From the NCBI RefSeq assembly GCF_003014655.1, contig NZ_PYAT01000012.1, positions 1 to 64,000 of the forward strand: DNA of 64,000 nucleotides, written 5' to 3'. Position 1 is the first letter of the stretch. Every line of letters starts with the position of its first letter. Made by a program: the position numbers and the translations under genes. This document shows positions 35,486-43,825 of this stretch, one piece after another. The notes beneath the pieces are model-generated. The model was not told the origin of the DNA. It worked only from the letters and a program-made list of their open reading frames with translations, and ran no database searches. Source of the DNA: Planomicrobium soli (GTDB lineage: Bacteria; Bacillota; Bacilli; Bacillales_A; Planococcaceae).

Positions 35486-35815
35486 TTAAGCGAGAAATTC
35501 CTGCATTGCGTCACTTCTGATCTTGCCGTGAGAGGCGTGCCAATCAACAGTTTGATTAGAAAAATGAAACAGTTGAGGAGATTCATGTTTAATTTGCGTA
35601 ATCTCCTCAATTGCCGTGGAAAGTTCCCGATCTTCTTGTACAACTAAAAATAGAAATAGTTGGTTAGGGTGCAGCGAACAATATTCATTGTATTCATTCC
35701 AAGCAGCTGCTGACACTGGACATGTGTTGCTGTGTTTAAACAGCCAATAATGTTGAGTGCCTGAAGTGGCTTGTTTCAAACCATCTAAATTTTGAACACG
35801 AACTAAATTTTTCAT
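35486..35815 (-). CDS. brxC: Bacilliredoxin-like protein BrxC (YtxJ)
   Basis: The 109-residue thioredoxin-fold protein has the monothiol motif NTCPVS, with Cys32 as the reactive residue. It matches YtxJ (108 residues in B. subtilis), which removes bacillithiol from mixed disulfides on proteins. A second cysteine sits in EYCSLHP. Start 35815 has GGGAG 8 bases ahead; a TTG five codons earlier is less likely. It is the last gene of ytxG-ytxH-ytxJ, a general-stress operon in B. subtilis, and a sigma-B-like promoter lies upstream here as well. Confidence 0.88.
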   Translation of the reverse strand: MKNLVRVQNLDGLKQATSGTQHYWLFKHSNTCPVSAAAWNEYNEYCSLHPNQLFLFLVVQEDRELSTAIEEITQIKHESPQLFHFSNQTVDWHASHGKIRSDAMQEFLA

Positions 35816-35841
35816 GAAACCCGCTCCCAAAATATTTCGTA

Positions 35842-36780
35842 TTATTTATTTTTGTTGTTAGATTTATTTGAATTGTTTGAGCTGCTTGAGCTATTCGAGT
35901 TGCTCGAGTTGTTCCAACGGCCCGAATTATTCGTGTTTGACGATTTGTTTGAGCTGTTAGAAGTTGAACCTGAACCAGATCCTTTATTGCTTGAAGTTCC
36001 AGTCGATCCTGTAGAACTCGCAGAACCTGAAGAACTTGTTGATCCTTTTGAAGCTGTTGAATCAGTAGAAGCAACAGGATTAGTAGAACCTACTGTACCA
36101 GTAGTTCCTGACGCTGCAGTACCTGACGTCCCTTTAGATCCTGAAGCATTAGATGAACTTGATTTACTTTCTTCTTTCACTTCTTCAACTGCTTCTCTTA
36201 AAGCATCTGCAGTAGATGTGAAGTTTTCTTGGCCGCTTGTTGTCGAAGTTGTATCGCTTTGGTTTTGAACAGTATCCAACATTTCGATTGACTCTTCACC
36301 TTCAGAAGAAGCAGTGCCATCGTCCATTGGCGACTGGCCACCCTTAATGTTTTTAACCTTATCGACAACTTTTGAAGATTGGTCTTTAACTTGCTGTGTC
36401 AATCCACCTGACTTTTCTTTGACAGTGTCTGTATAGCCAGCTGTCTTTTCTTTCAGGGTAGAAGCATGCGTATTAAGATCCGAACGGAATTCTTTGCCGG
36501 TTTTTGGCGCTAAGAACAGGGCTGCTGCTGCACCGATAAGGCCGCCAATGATTACGCCTGTAAGAAAGCCTTTTGAAGACGCTTCTTCTTCGTAGTCATA
36601 CAAATCGTCATAGCGGTTCGCCATGCCATATGATTGCGGCACATACTCGCTTTGTTCAAAAGCGCTGCCGTTCTGTGAATAATAAGTGTTGTTATATGCC
36701 GAATCATTGTAATTTGAGTTTTGCTGATTGTCTTGTGAATTTCGATTGTTGTTGTTTTGATTATTGTAGTTTTGTGTCAT
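35842..36780 (-). CDS. ytxH: YtxH-domain general stress protein with low-complexity extensions
   Basis: The 312-residue protein is about twice the B. subtilis length (151). An Asn/Gln-rich N-terminus (residues 2-35) comes first, then the YtxH core: a membrane helix GFLTGVIIGGLIGAAAALFL followed by the amphipathic APKTGKEFRSDL segment. The last roughly 100 residues are almost only Ser, Gly, Thr, Asn and Lys (GSTSSSGSASSTGSTGT, then SNSSSSSNNSNKSNNKNK). The core anchors it in the membrane; its function is unknown. GGAGG lies 8 bases before ATG 36780. The reverse strand of the tail gives a Leu/Glu/Pro reading frame that is a composition artefact. Confidence 0.85.
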   Translation of the reverse strand: MTQNYNNQNNNNRNSQDNQQNSNYNDSAYNNTYYSQNGSAFEQSEYVPQSYGMANRYDDLYDYEEEASSKGFLTGVIIGGLIGAAAALFLAPKTGKEFRSDLNTHASTLKEKTAGYTDTVKEKSGGLTQQVKDQSSKVVDKVKNIKGGQSPMDDGTASSEGEESIEMLDTVQNQSDTTSTTSGQENFTSTADALREAVEEVKEESKSSSSNASGSKGTSGTAASGTTGTVGSTNPVASTDSTASKGSTSSSGSASSTGSTGTSSNKGSGSGSTSNSSNKSSNTNNSGRWNNSSNSNSSSSSNNSNKSNNKNK

Positions 36781-36811
36781 TAATAATTCCTCCAATTAAT
36801 TTTAAGATTTC

Positions 36812-37303
36812 TTAAACTTGTTTATTGTGAGGCAATTGTTTTTGGCCAGGAACCGGCTCGTATGCAGAAGTTGCACGAGCTTCATAAATCTTGCGTTCCT
36901 TCCAAGTATCGCGGATTCCCATTAAGACATTGCTCCATTGCACAACTGTAGCAATTTTGTCCCGGTTATCTTCGACTTGTGAAGTGACAGAAGTCGTGAT
37001 GTGACGAACGGATGAATTCAGATCTGTTACAGAATTCCCGACCCCTCTCACAGCATCCACAACCGTATTCAATTTCTGTGACTTGTCTTGGATGTCTTCT
37101 GCTAACTCATTTGTTTTATGAAGCAGATTCGTTGTTTCCAATGTTACACCTTGCAATTGATTTTCAAGACCTGCAACAGTTCCTGAAACTTCGTTTAGTG
37201 TGTTTTTTAGTGAGTTCAATGTCATTGCCAACGCAACGCACAACACTAAAAACCCTACTGCAGCCACGATAGCGGCTATGTAAAGCAGTATTCTCCAATC
37301 CAT
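36812..37303 (-). CDS. ytxG: YtxG, DUF948 general stress protein
   Basis: The 163-residue protein has one N-terminal membrane helix (about 6-28) and a coiled-coil of the DUF948 type (NTLNEVSGTVAGLENQLQGV, HKTNELAEDIQDKS). B. subtilis YtxG is 143 residues and under general-stress control. AAGGAGG precedes ATG 37303. It is the first gene of ytxG-ytxH-ytxJ. A candidate sigma-B promoter sits 39-64 bases upstream. The molecular role is unknown; a link to envelope stress is inferred from regulation. Confidence 0.9.
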   Translation of the reverse strand: MDWRILLYIAAIVAAVGFLVLCVALAMTLNSLKNTLNEVSGTVAGLENQLQGVTLETTNLLHKTNELAEDIQDKSQKLNTVVDAVRGVGNSVTDLNSSVRHITTSVTSQVEDNRDKIATVVQWSNVLMGIRDTWKERKIYEARATSAYEPVPGQKQLPHNKQV

Positions 37304-37341
37304 GTTGTTTCCTCCTTTTTAACTAACCGTTATATTGTTTT

Positions 37342-37367
37342 CTACCCCTACTGAAGTTCCACTAAAC
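37342..37367 (-). promoter_or_regulatory. Candidate sigma-B promoter of ytxGHJ
   Basis: On the minus strand GTTTAG, 14 bases, then GGGTAG, close to GTTTAA-N12..15-GGGTAT. It agrees with sigma-B control of this operon in B. subtilis. Confidence 0.65.
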
Positions 37368-37415
37368 CAACCCCCTTTACATTTATTCAACACACACGTA
37401 TGAATTCCTGCCTAA

Positions 37416-37452
37416 ACAAAAAAACAGTTTAACCAAAAGGTTAAACTGTTTC
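37416..37452 (-). terminator. Terminator of murC, overlapping its last codons
   Basis: AAACAGTTTAACC-AAAA-GGTTAAACTGTTT; the stop codon lies inside the stem. On the minus strand it is followed by TTTTTG. Confidence 0.88.
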
Positions 37453-38754
37453 CTCTGTCTGAATCAAGTTTTCGAAAGCTTCTTGGAACTTTGTAACATC
37501 CCCAGCCCCCATGAACAAGAACACTGCATTGCCGTGCTCAAGCAAGTTGCTGACTCCATCTTCTTTCAATACATGGCTGCCTTCAATTTTCTCAGCTAAG
37601 TCCTGGATTGTCAGTACTCCGGCATTTTCACGTGCAGAGCCGAAGATGTCGCATAAATAAGTATGGTTGGCATCCGCTAAGCTGTCTGCAAATTCCTGCA
37701 AGAAAGTTTGAGTTCTCGAGAAAGTATGCGGCTGAAAAATGGCAACCAGTTCACGATCCGGAAATTTTTGGCGCGCAGACTGCAGCGTTGCCCGAATTTC
37801 AGTCGGATGGTGCGCGTAGTCATCGATTAAGATACGACCACCGATTTCTGTTTGGGTAAATCTGCGATTCACGCCGCCATAACTTGAAAATTGCTGCTGG
37901 ATAACATCCGCTGGAATGTTCTCGTAATGGCACAAAGAAATTACTGCAAGCGCATTTAGAATGGTATGGTCGCCAAACATCGGAATGGTGAATGTATGGA
38001 AAAACTCATTGCGGATCATTACATCAAAAGTAGTTCCGGAAGTCGTCTTTATAATGTTTTGTGCTTGGAAATCATTTTCTTCTCCCAGTCCATAATAGAC
38101 TACTGGAATCGGTGCTTGGATTTTTTGCAAGTGTTCATCATCGCCACAAGCAATAATGCATTTTTTTACTTGCTGAGCCATTTCTTCAAACGCGCTGAAA
38201 ACATCTTCAATGCCGCTGAAGTAATCCGGATGATCGAAATCGATATTGGTCATGATCGCGTAATCCGGATGATAAGCTAAAAAGTGGCGGCGGTATTCAC
38301 AAGCTTCCAGTACGAAGAAGTGCGAATCCTCTTTGCCATAACCTGTACCATCCCCGATCAAATAGGAAACTGGTTTATGGCCGTTCAATACATGCGCCAT
38401 TAAACCCGTTGTAGAAGTTTTGCCATGCGCTCCTGTTATTGCAACCGAAACATATTGTTTCATCAAATCGCCCAGGAACTCGTGATAGCGGATGATTGTC
38501 GCTCCCAGCTCTTTTGCTTTAACAAGTTCTGGATGGTTATCGTTGAAAGCATTGCCGGCTACGATCGTCATATTTGCTTCAATATTGTCCGGATCAAAAG
38601 GCAAGATGGTGATGCCTCTTTCGCGAAGCCGGTCCTCTGTAAAAAAGTGCTGCTCTATATCGGAACCTTGAACCTGTTCCCCCATATCATGCATGATTTG
38701 TGCAAGCGGGCTCATTCCGGCGCCTTTAATGCCCGTAAAATGTAAGACTGTCAT
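37441..38754 (-). CDS. murC: UDP-N-acetylmuramate--L-alanine ligase MurC
   Basis: The 437-residue Mur ligase adds L-alanine to UDP-MurNAc, the first step of the stem peptide. N-terminal [15 protein letters not shown] binds the UDP substrate, the ATP loop is GAHGKTS (108-114), and ANHTYL and [11 protein letters not shown] belong to the C-terminal half. Length is near B. subtilis MurC (432). AGGAGG lies 7 bases before ATG. It has its own strong promoter and a leader of about 80 bases containing a perfect 10-bp hairpin. In B. subtilis it also sits between ytxG and sftA (ytpS). Confidence 0.96.
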   Translation of the reverse strand: MTVLHFTGIKGAGMSPLAQIMHDMGEQVQGSDIEQHFFTEDRLRERGITILPFDPDNIEANMTIVAGNAFNDNHPELVKAKELGATIIRYHEFLGDLMKQYVSVAITGAHGKTSTTGLMAHVLNGHKPVSYLIGDGTGYGKEDSHFFVLEACEYRRHFLAYHPDYAIMTNIDFDHPDYFSGIEDVFSAFEEMAQQVKKCIIACGDDEHLQKIQAPIPVVYYGLGEENDFQAQNIIKTTSGTTFDVMIRNEFFHTFTIPMFGDHTILNALAVISLCHYENIPADVIQQQFSSYGGVNRRFTQTEIGGRILIDDYAHHPTEIRATLQSARQKFPDRELVAIFQPHTFSRTQTFLQEFADSLADANHTYLCDIFGSARENAGVLTIQDLAEKIEGSHVLKEDGVSNLLEHGNAVFLFMGAGDVTKFQEAFENLIQTEETV

Positions 38755-38786
38755 AAGTGGACCTCCTGTGGAAGCTGAAAATTAGT

Positions 38787-38813
38787 CTATAAAGCCCTTG
38801 GGAGGCTTTATAG
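38787..38813 (-). promoter_or_regulatory. Perfect hairpin in murC leader
   Basis: CTATAAAGCC (38787-38796) pairs with GGCTTTATAG (38804-38813); on the transcript the loop reads UCCCAAG. It lies between the murC promoter and ribosome site and has no T-run after it, so it is not a terminator. It may stabilise the mRNA or bind a regulator; unknown. Confidence 0.45.
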
Positions 38814-38839
38814 CTGGTTTTTATATAACTAAGTTTGTA

Positions 38840-38868
38840 ATTATATCATATTTTTATGTTGTTCATAA
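38840..38868 (-). promoter_or_regulatory. Sigma-A promoter of murC
   Basis: On the minus strand TTATGA, 17 bases, then TATAAT, with TG one base before the -10 (extended -10). Confidence 0.7.
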
Positions 38869-38909
38869 ATGACCGATAGTTTTTACTATTCGTGCAGTTC
38901 GCAGGGAGA

Positions 38910-41459
38910 TTATTGAAAAACTTCTGCCATATCATCCGCAGTGATCAAAACAGATCGCGCTTTGCTGCCGTTTTGTTCGGAAATAAACCCTTGTTCTTCT
39001 AGCAAATCCATTAGTCTCGCTGCCCGGTTATAGCCTATATGGAATTTCCGTTGCAGCAATGAAGTGGATGCCGTTCCTTGCGCTAAGATAAAGCGGCATG
39101 CTTCTTCGAACAAGTCATCCTGTTCCCCTGGTGAAGTTGTTCGCTTCATCAGCTCTTCTTCTTTAAAAAAGTACTCGGGTTTGCCTTGTGCCCGCACATG
39201 CTCAATAATGGTTTCAATTTCTTCATCTGTCACAAAAGTTCCTTGAAGACGGACTGGCGCTGACATGCCGTTTCCAAGGTAAAGCATGTCCCCTCTGCCA
39301 AGAAGCCTTTCAGCTCCTTGCGAATCCAAAATGGTCCGGCTATCCACTTGCGATGACACGGAAAATGCAATACGCGTCGGGATGTTTGATTTGATCAAGC
39401 CGGTAATAACATCCACAGACGGACGCTGTGTTGCTATGACCAAATGGATGCCGCAAGCTCTTGCTTTCTGTGCAATTCGGCAGATGGCATCTTCCACATC
39501 AGAAGGCGACATCATCATTAAATCGGCCAACTCATCAATGATAATAAGAATATAAGGAAGGTGCTGCGCATGATCCCCTTTTTCTTTCACCGTTTTATTG
39601 TATCGGCTTATATCACGGACTCCAACGTGAGCGAACAATTGGTAGCGCCGCTCCATTTCTTCAACGGCCCACTTCAAAGAAGCGGTTGCAGCTTTCACAT
39701 CTGTAATTACAGGGCTGACCAAATGCGGGATATGGTTGTAAGGAGCCAATTCCACCATTTTCGGGTCAATCAACAATAATTTCAAATCTTTCGGTGAAGA
39801 CTTGTACAACAAACTCACTAAGAGAGAATTGATGCAGACACTCTTCCCTGAACCGGTTGCTCCGGCAATCAAACCGTGCGGCATTTTGCGCAAGTCAAGC
39901 GTCACGGGCTTTCCAGTCAAATCCAGCCCAAGTGCCGCTTCCAGCGGAGAATCAGATTCCCTAAAGACCGGGCTATCAATAATTTCTGAAATCCGCACTG
40001 CGCGTGATGTTCGGTTTGGAATTTCGATGCCGATAGAGCTTTTCCCAGGAATCGGCGCTTGTATGCGTATGTCTTTTGCCGCAAGTGCCAATTTCAAGTC
40101 GTCGGCTAAGTTACGGATTTTGCTGACTTTCACTCCTTGAGCTACCGTTAGTTCGAATTGGGTGACAGCTGGCCCTTGGACAATACTTAAAATGGACGCC
40201 TGGATTTGAAAATGGGAAAGCGCTTCAACTAGCCGTTCGCCCTGCTCTTCCATCCAGCTCTCATCTTTCCGGTCATCTTCCGGCGCCAATAAGAAGTCGC
40301 TTTCCGGATGCAAATAAGCCGATGGTTTTTCTTCCGCTATTTCAATAGGAGACTCTTTTTCTGCCGGAAGGCTTTCTTTGGCTGGTTTTGTCTCTACTGC
40401 TATCGCTTCGGCTGGTTTTGAGGTTTTTTCTATTTTCAGTTCCGTCGCTACCGCTTCTTCACGCTTAGGCTCGACTGGTTTATTTGCAGCCGAACTTCCG
40501 TTTTTCATCAGCCGCTGTTTGTCTGACTTCAGCATCAACACATTGAAAGGCACCGTTTTTTCGCGTTTCTTTTCCTGGACCGATTCTGCTTTTTCAATCT
40601 CAGGTTGCAGTTTTTGTGCTGTTATATGTACTGCTTGTTCATTTTCTTCTTTTACAGGTTCTTGCGGTATTGTTACGGTTTCTTGATCGGCGAATTCCTG
40701 TACTAGGACCGGTTCTTCTTCAACTGCCGGCTCTTGTACGCTTTCTTTTTCTTCTTCGACGAACGTTTCTGTTCTACTAACAGGTGCCTCTTCTATTACA
40801 GGCTCTTGTAAAAGAATGGGCGCTTCTTCAAGCACTGGCGCCTGCTCTTGAATAGCTGGCGGCGCTTCCCGATAAACTGGGGTTTGCCCAGCATTAGCTC
40901 CTGAAATTAGATTTTCGTCTAAAATCGGTTGTGAAACAATTGATTTTCCGCTCGGTTCTTTAGTCTGTTGAACCGTCTGCCTATGTGCCATTGGCTCGGG
41001 CAACTTTTTCGGTTCAAAATGAATTTCTTTCCGTTCGAGCAAGTTTTCGATCGGTGCCGGCCTTGATTCATCAAAGCCGTATACCGGAGAAGGAACCTTT
41101 GTCGGCTCGAAACGGCGCGTTTTGTTAAGTGGCTTCGGCGCAGAAGTTTGCGGTCTGCTCTTTGGCGGTACGGTCTTGTTGCTTGGAGGAGCAATAGGTT
41201 TACGTACCGGCGAAACTGCCGGTTCCGGAGTCTGCATCTCAAGAGACGGAAGCTTTTCCTTCTTCATAGAAGGTTCTATTTTCACTAGTGTGGCATCCCG
41301 TCTTATGAAGACCTCTTTTTCATCATCCGGAATAAGCGGAAAACGAAATGGAGTCGGCCCTTTTTGCTGAGGCGGCGCTTGTTCCCAGTCGGCTTCCTTA
41401 CTTTCCTCTTCTAAATCCTCAGGAAACATACGCTTCCATATATTTTTTACCCAGCCCAT
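38910..41459 (-). CDS. sftA: DNA translocase SftA (FtsK/SpoIIIE family)
   Basis: The 849-residue FtsK-type ATPase has no membrane segments, like B. subtilis SftA (952). It is recruited to the septum and helps move DNA from the closing division plane. Residues about 60-400 are a disordered Pro/Glu/Val-rich linker with many EEAPV/QEPV units. The motor carries Walker A GATGSGKS (533-540) and Walker B IIIDELADLMM. The C-terminal gamma winged helix (about 785-849, ASTSLLQRKFHIGYNRAARL) reads polar DNA sequences. The start lies 6 bases after ytpR, with AAAGGCG inside the ytpR end as ribosome site. Operon ytpQ-ytpR-sftA. Confidence 0.93.
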   Translation of the reverse strand: MGWVKNIWKRMFPEDLEEESKEADWEQAPPQQKGPTPFRFPLIPDDEKEVFIRRDATLVKIEPSMKKEKLPSLEMQTPEPAVSPVRKPIAPPSNKTVPPKSRPQTSAPKPLNKTRRFEPTKVPSPVYGFDESRPAPIENLLERKEIHFEPKKLPEPMAHRQTVQQTKEPSGKSIVSQPILDENLISGANAGQTPVYREAPPAIQEQAPVLEEAPILLQEPVIEEAPVSRTETFVEEEKESVQEPAVEEEPVLVQEFADQETVTIPQEPVKEENEQAVHITAQKLQPEIEKAESVQEKKREKTVPFNVLMLKSDKQRLMKNGSSAANKPVEPKREEAVATELKIEKTSKPAEAIAVETKPAKESLPAEKESPIEIAEEKPSAYLHPESDFLLAPEDDRKDESWMEEQGERLVEALSHFQIQASILSIVQGPAVTQFELTVAQGVKVSKIRNLADDLKLALAAKDIRIQAPIPGKSSIGIEIPNRTSRAVRISEIIDSPVFRESDSPLEAALGLDLTGKPVTLDLRKMPHGLIAGATGSGKSVCINSLLVSLLYKSSPKDLKLLLIDPKMVELAPYNHIPHLVSPVITDVKAATASLKWAVEEMERRYQLFAHVGVRDISRYNKTVKEKGDHAQHLPYILIIIDELADLMMMSPSDVEDAICRIAQKARACGIHLVIATQRPSVDVITGLIKSNIPTRIAFSVSSQVDSRTILDSQGAERLLGRGDMLYLGNGMSAPVRLQGTFVTDEEIETIIEHVRAQGKPEYFFKEEELMKRTTSPGEQDDLFEEACRFILAQGTASTSLLQRKFHIGYNRAARLMDLLEEQGFISEQNGSKARSVLITADDMAEVFQ

Positions 41460-41465
41460 ATTGCG

Positions 41466-42074
41466 TCACGCCTTTACTTCAAATGGCGAACCGATTTCTG
41501 CATCTGCGGGCAAGACAAGTATTCCTTTTTCTTGCGGAGCATCAGGCAAAGCCAATTCTTTTGCAGAGCAAATCATCCCGCTCGAAGCAACACCACGCAA
41601 TTCAGCGTCCCGTATCAGCATTCCCGAAGGCATGATTGCCCCGACTTTCGCCACTACCACTTTTTGTCCTTGCTCAACGTTCGGCGCCCCGCAAACGATT
41701 TGTAGTGTTTCTGCTCCGACAGCCACCTGGCATACGTTCAGTTTGTCGGCATTGGGATGCTTTTCTTGTGCTGCGACAAAGCCGACAACAAATTTAGGGG
41801 ATAAATCCACTTCTAAGATATAGTCGATATCGTTTTTCTCCAATGCATTTTGCAGCGAAGTCACTAGTTCTTCCGATAAATCCACTGCCTGAGTTTCCGG
41901 GAAATCAATATAAGAAGACGCGTTGAACAAGTTGAATCCGGTGATTTGATCTGCTTCGTCCTTTATAAGGGTGACATCTCCTGAAATTTGCACGGTGATT
42001 TCTTCTGGTTTTTCCATTTGTAATTGAACCAACAATACATCGCCGATTCCATCTTTATTGTAAAAAACATTCAT
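41466..42074 (-). CDS. ytpR: YtpR, tRNA-binding (EMAPII/PheT-like) domain protein
   Basis: The 202-residue protein has a C-terminal OB-fold tRNA-binding domain (about 95-200; KFVVGFVAAQEKHPNADKLNVC, split as VGFVAAQEKHPNADKL, and GVASSGMICSAKEL). This is the same fold as the N-terminal part of phenylalanyl-tRNA synthetase beta. B. subtilis YtpR is a stand-alone paralog without a firm role. Its ATG overlaps the ytpQ stop as ATGA, with AAGGAG about 11 bases ahead. Operon with ytpQ and sftA. Confidence 0.92.
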   Translation of the reverse strand: MNVFYNKDGIGDVLLVQLQMEKPEEITVQISGDVTLIKDEADQITGFNLFNASSYIDFPETQAVDLSEELVTSLQNALEKNDIDYILEVDLSPKFVVGFVAAQEKHPNADKLNVCQVAVGAETLQIVCGAPNVEQGQKVVVAKVGAIMPSGMLIRDAELRGVASSGMICSAKELALPDAPQEKGILVLPADAEIGSPFEVKA

Positions 42075-42886
42075 TTTTTATCGTTCTCCTTGGTTGGTCT
42101 ATTTTTTGCCATAATGAAGATTGGCTCCAGTTCATCTTTATCGTATATGAATGACAAAGAAGTGATTGGCACTTTGCCGTTTGTGAAAAAGTGCATCGCC
42201 ATTTGCGCTAATACGTCATACCCGGTTTCATTGCGGATATCGCCGATGATCAGCACATCCTGATGGGGAACGGAAACTGTCATATCTCCGGTTATTTTCA
42301 TTTTCATTTCTTTAAGGAAAGATTCATTCAAGATCCGCGACGCATCATATCCATCATTTTCATTCAAAAAATAAAAGATATTGCCTGCAACATGGTCTTC
42401 TTTTAATTTATTCGCCAGCTTTTTCACTTGAAATTTTGCAACTTCTTTCAGCTGGTCTTCTGTCAGACTTAATGAATTTAACACATTTTCATCAATTAAG
42501 CGATAGGTAGTACCAGCATCCACGGCGAAATACACCCGTGTTTCCGCCGTGTGTTCTGACGTAATGAACTTATGGCCTTCATTGGATTCCAGTGGAAATG
42601 AAGTTGAGCGAATTACCGGATAAATGTGTTCTGAAGACACGAGCTCCCCTTTCGCTTCTCTTTCCATCGCGTTAAACGTTTCTGTAATGGTGTAGACGAT
42701 TTCCTCTATCGCATCGTCGCCTTTTGCCTGATAACGGTTGATTACCTGCGGAAGCGAAAGAGACATGCCTTTTTGCAAGGTTTCATGGCGAATATGAACC
42801 ATATCTTTTTCGCGGTCAAAGCGCCATTCCAATTGGCGGCTTGGCATCCGCTCTCTTAATAAGTTCACCAATTCAGTTGATTTCAT
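42071..42886 (-). CDS. ytpQ: YtpQ, DUF1444 family protein
   Basis: The 271-residue soluble protein of the UPF0354/DUF1444 family shows no catalytic motif that I can name. It occurs beside ytpP and ytpR in many Bacillales, as here. AAAGGATG lies about 7 bases before ATG. It is coupled to ytpR by a 4-base overlap. A weak hairpin separates it from ytpP. Function unknown. Confidence 0.88.
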   Translation of the reverse strand: MKSTELVNLLRERMPSRQLEWRFDREKDMVHIRHETLQKGMSLSLPQVINRYQAKGDDAIEEIVYTITETFNAMEREAKGELVSSEHIYPVIRSTSFPLESNEGHKFITSEHTAETRVYFAVDAGTTYRLIDENVLNSLSLTEDQLKEVAKFQVKKLANKLKEDHVAGNIFYFLNENDGYDASRILNESFLKEMKMKITGDMTVSVPHQDVLIIGDIRNETGYDVLAQMAMHFFTNGKVPITSLSFIYDKDELEPIFIMAKNRPTKENDKK

Positions 42887-42907
42887 GAGCGTTCATCCTT
42901 TCAAAAA

Positions 42908-42943
42908 TAAACGGTTCAGCCCAGAAGGCGAACCGTCTTTTTT
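42908..42943 (-). terminator. Weak hairpin between ytpP and ytpQ
   Basis: ACGGTTC.GCC / GGCGAACCGT with one bulge; on the minus strand followed only by TTTATTTTTG, so partial read-through into ytpQ is likely. Confidence 0.6.
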
Positions 42944-42944
42944 A

Positions 42945-43262
42945 TTATTTCGGCAAATTGGCCAGGAATGATTCGATTTCTTCTTGCGTCTTCCGGTCTT
43001 TGCTGACAAATCGCCCTGCTTCCTGGCCATTATTGAATGCCAGAAAACTTGGGATTCCATAGACATCTTTTTCAATGCACAAATCAATAAATTCATCGCG
43101 GTCAACAGAAATAAATTCATATTCCTGAAAAGAATTTTCCACCTCGGGCATGATTGGGTCAATTACCCGGCAATCCGGACACCATCCGGCTGTAAACATG
43201 AATACGACCGGTTTCTCCTCGGCCAAATCATGGAATTCGTCAACTGATTGTAAACGTCTCAT
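42945..43262 (-). CDS. ytpP: Thioredoxin-like protein YtpP
   Basis: The 105-residue thioredoxin fold has the active site GWCPDCR instead of WCGPC, so it may favour reduction of mixed disulfides. YtpP of B. subtilis has been discussed as a thioredoxin-like partner of the bacillithiol system. Start 43262 has GGTGG 8 bases ahead; GTG 43274 is an alternative. It follows the lipoprotein gene by 14 bases on the same strand and precedes ytpQRsftA. Confidence 0.88.
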   Translation of the reverse strand: MRRLQSVDEFHDLAEEKPVVFMFTAGWCPDCRVIDPIMPEVENSFQEYEFISVDRDEFIDLCIEKDVYGIPSFLAFNNGQEAGRFVSKDRKTQEEIESFLANLPK

Positions 43263-43276
43263 GTATAGTCCCACCC

Positions 43277-43792
43277 CTATTCTTCCGGATCGATCGATCG
43301 GATTGTTTTCATCATCCAGTCCATATTGTCAGCAATATTGCTTTCTTTGGAAATGGTGGTCATTTTCACGCCGCCCACACTCTCTACAATCTCATAGCGT
43401 TCTTCAGCAATCAGCCGGACTGTTGTAAAGCCGAAACGGCCATTTTGTTCGAAGGTTTCATCCACCAGCCACTGTTGTTCTGGATTTGCTTTTTGAAGAT
43501 CATAAAAAAACTTGCTGTCACTTTTTTCATTCGGATTTATAAACAATACAAAAGAATCGCTGCCTTTTGTAATAATCACGTTATTTCTATCGGAAGGTTT
43601 TTCAATTGTATAGCCGCCAGGGAGATATAGGCCCCTATCATCCGCCTGTTCATTGGTGTTCATCGGTTCTTGTTCGAACGCATCACGTGCATTCGCTAAA
43701 CCATCAGCAACCCGCTCTTCTGGCGTTGCCATGCAACCGGCCAGCATCACTGCTGTAAAAAGAATCATTCCGACCCATCTTTTTCGAGGCAC
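43277..43792 (-). CDS. Putative lipoprotein, unknown family
   Basis: The 171-residue exported protein has a basic N-terminus (PRKRW), a hydrophobic stretch and the lipobox MLAGC (Cys20). The mature part contains GGYTIEKPSDRNNVIITKG and ends with a helix NMDWMMKTIRSIDP. I do not recognise it. The likely start is GTG 43792, since AGGAGG lies 7 bases ahead; the ATG two codons earlier touches the ribosome site. It sits between a DUF84 NTPase and ytpP, where B. subtilis has no lipoprotein, but the spacing to ytpP (14 bases) suggests cotranscription. Confidence 0.65.
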   Translation of the reverse strand: MPRKRWVGMILFTAVMLAGCMATPEERVADGLANARDAFEQEPMNTNEQADDRGLYLPGGYTIEKPSDRNNVIITKGSDSFVLFINPNEKSDSKFFYDLQKANPEQQWLVDETFEQNGRFGFTTVRLIAEERYEIVESVGGVKMTTISKESNIADNMDWMMKTIRSIDPEE

Positions 43793-43825
43793 AAACATTC
43801 CTCCTTAGCTTTGCATGTTCTTATT

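Noticed and set aside
35852-36268. 138-residue Leu/Glu/Pro-rich frame on the plus strand
   Set aside because: It is the reverse complement of the Ser/Asn-rich ytxH tail; the composition explains the open frame.
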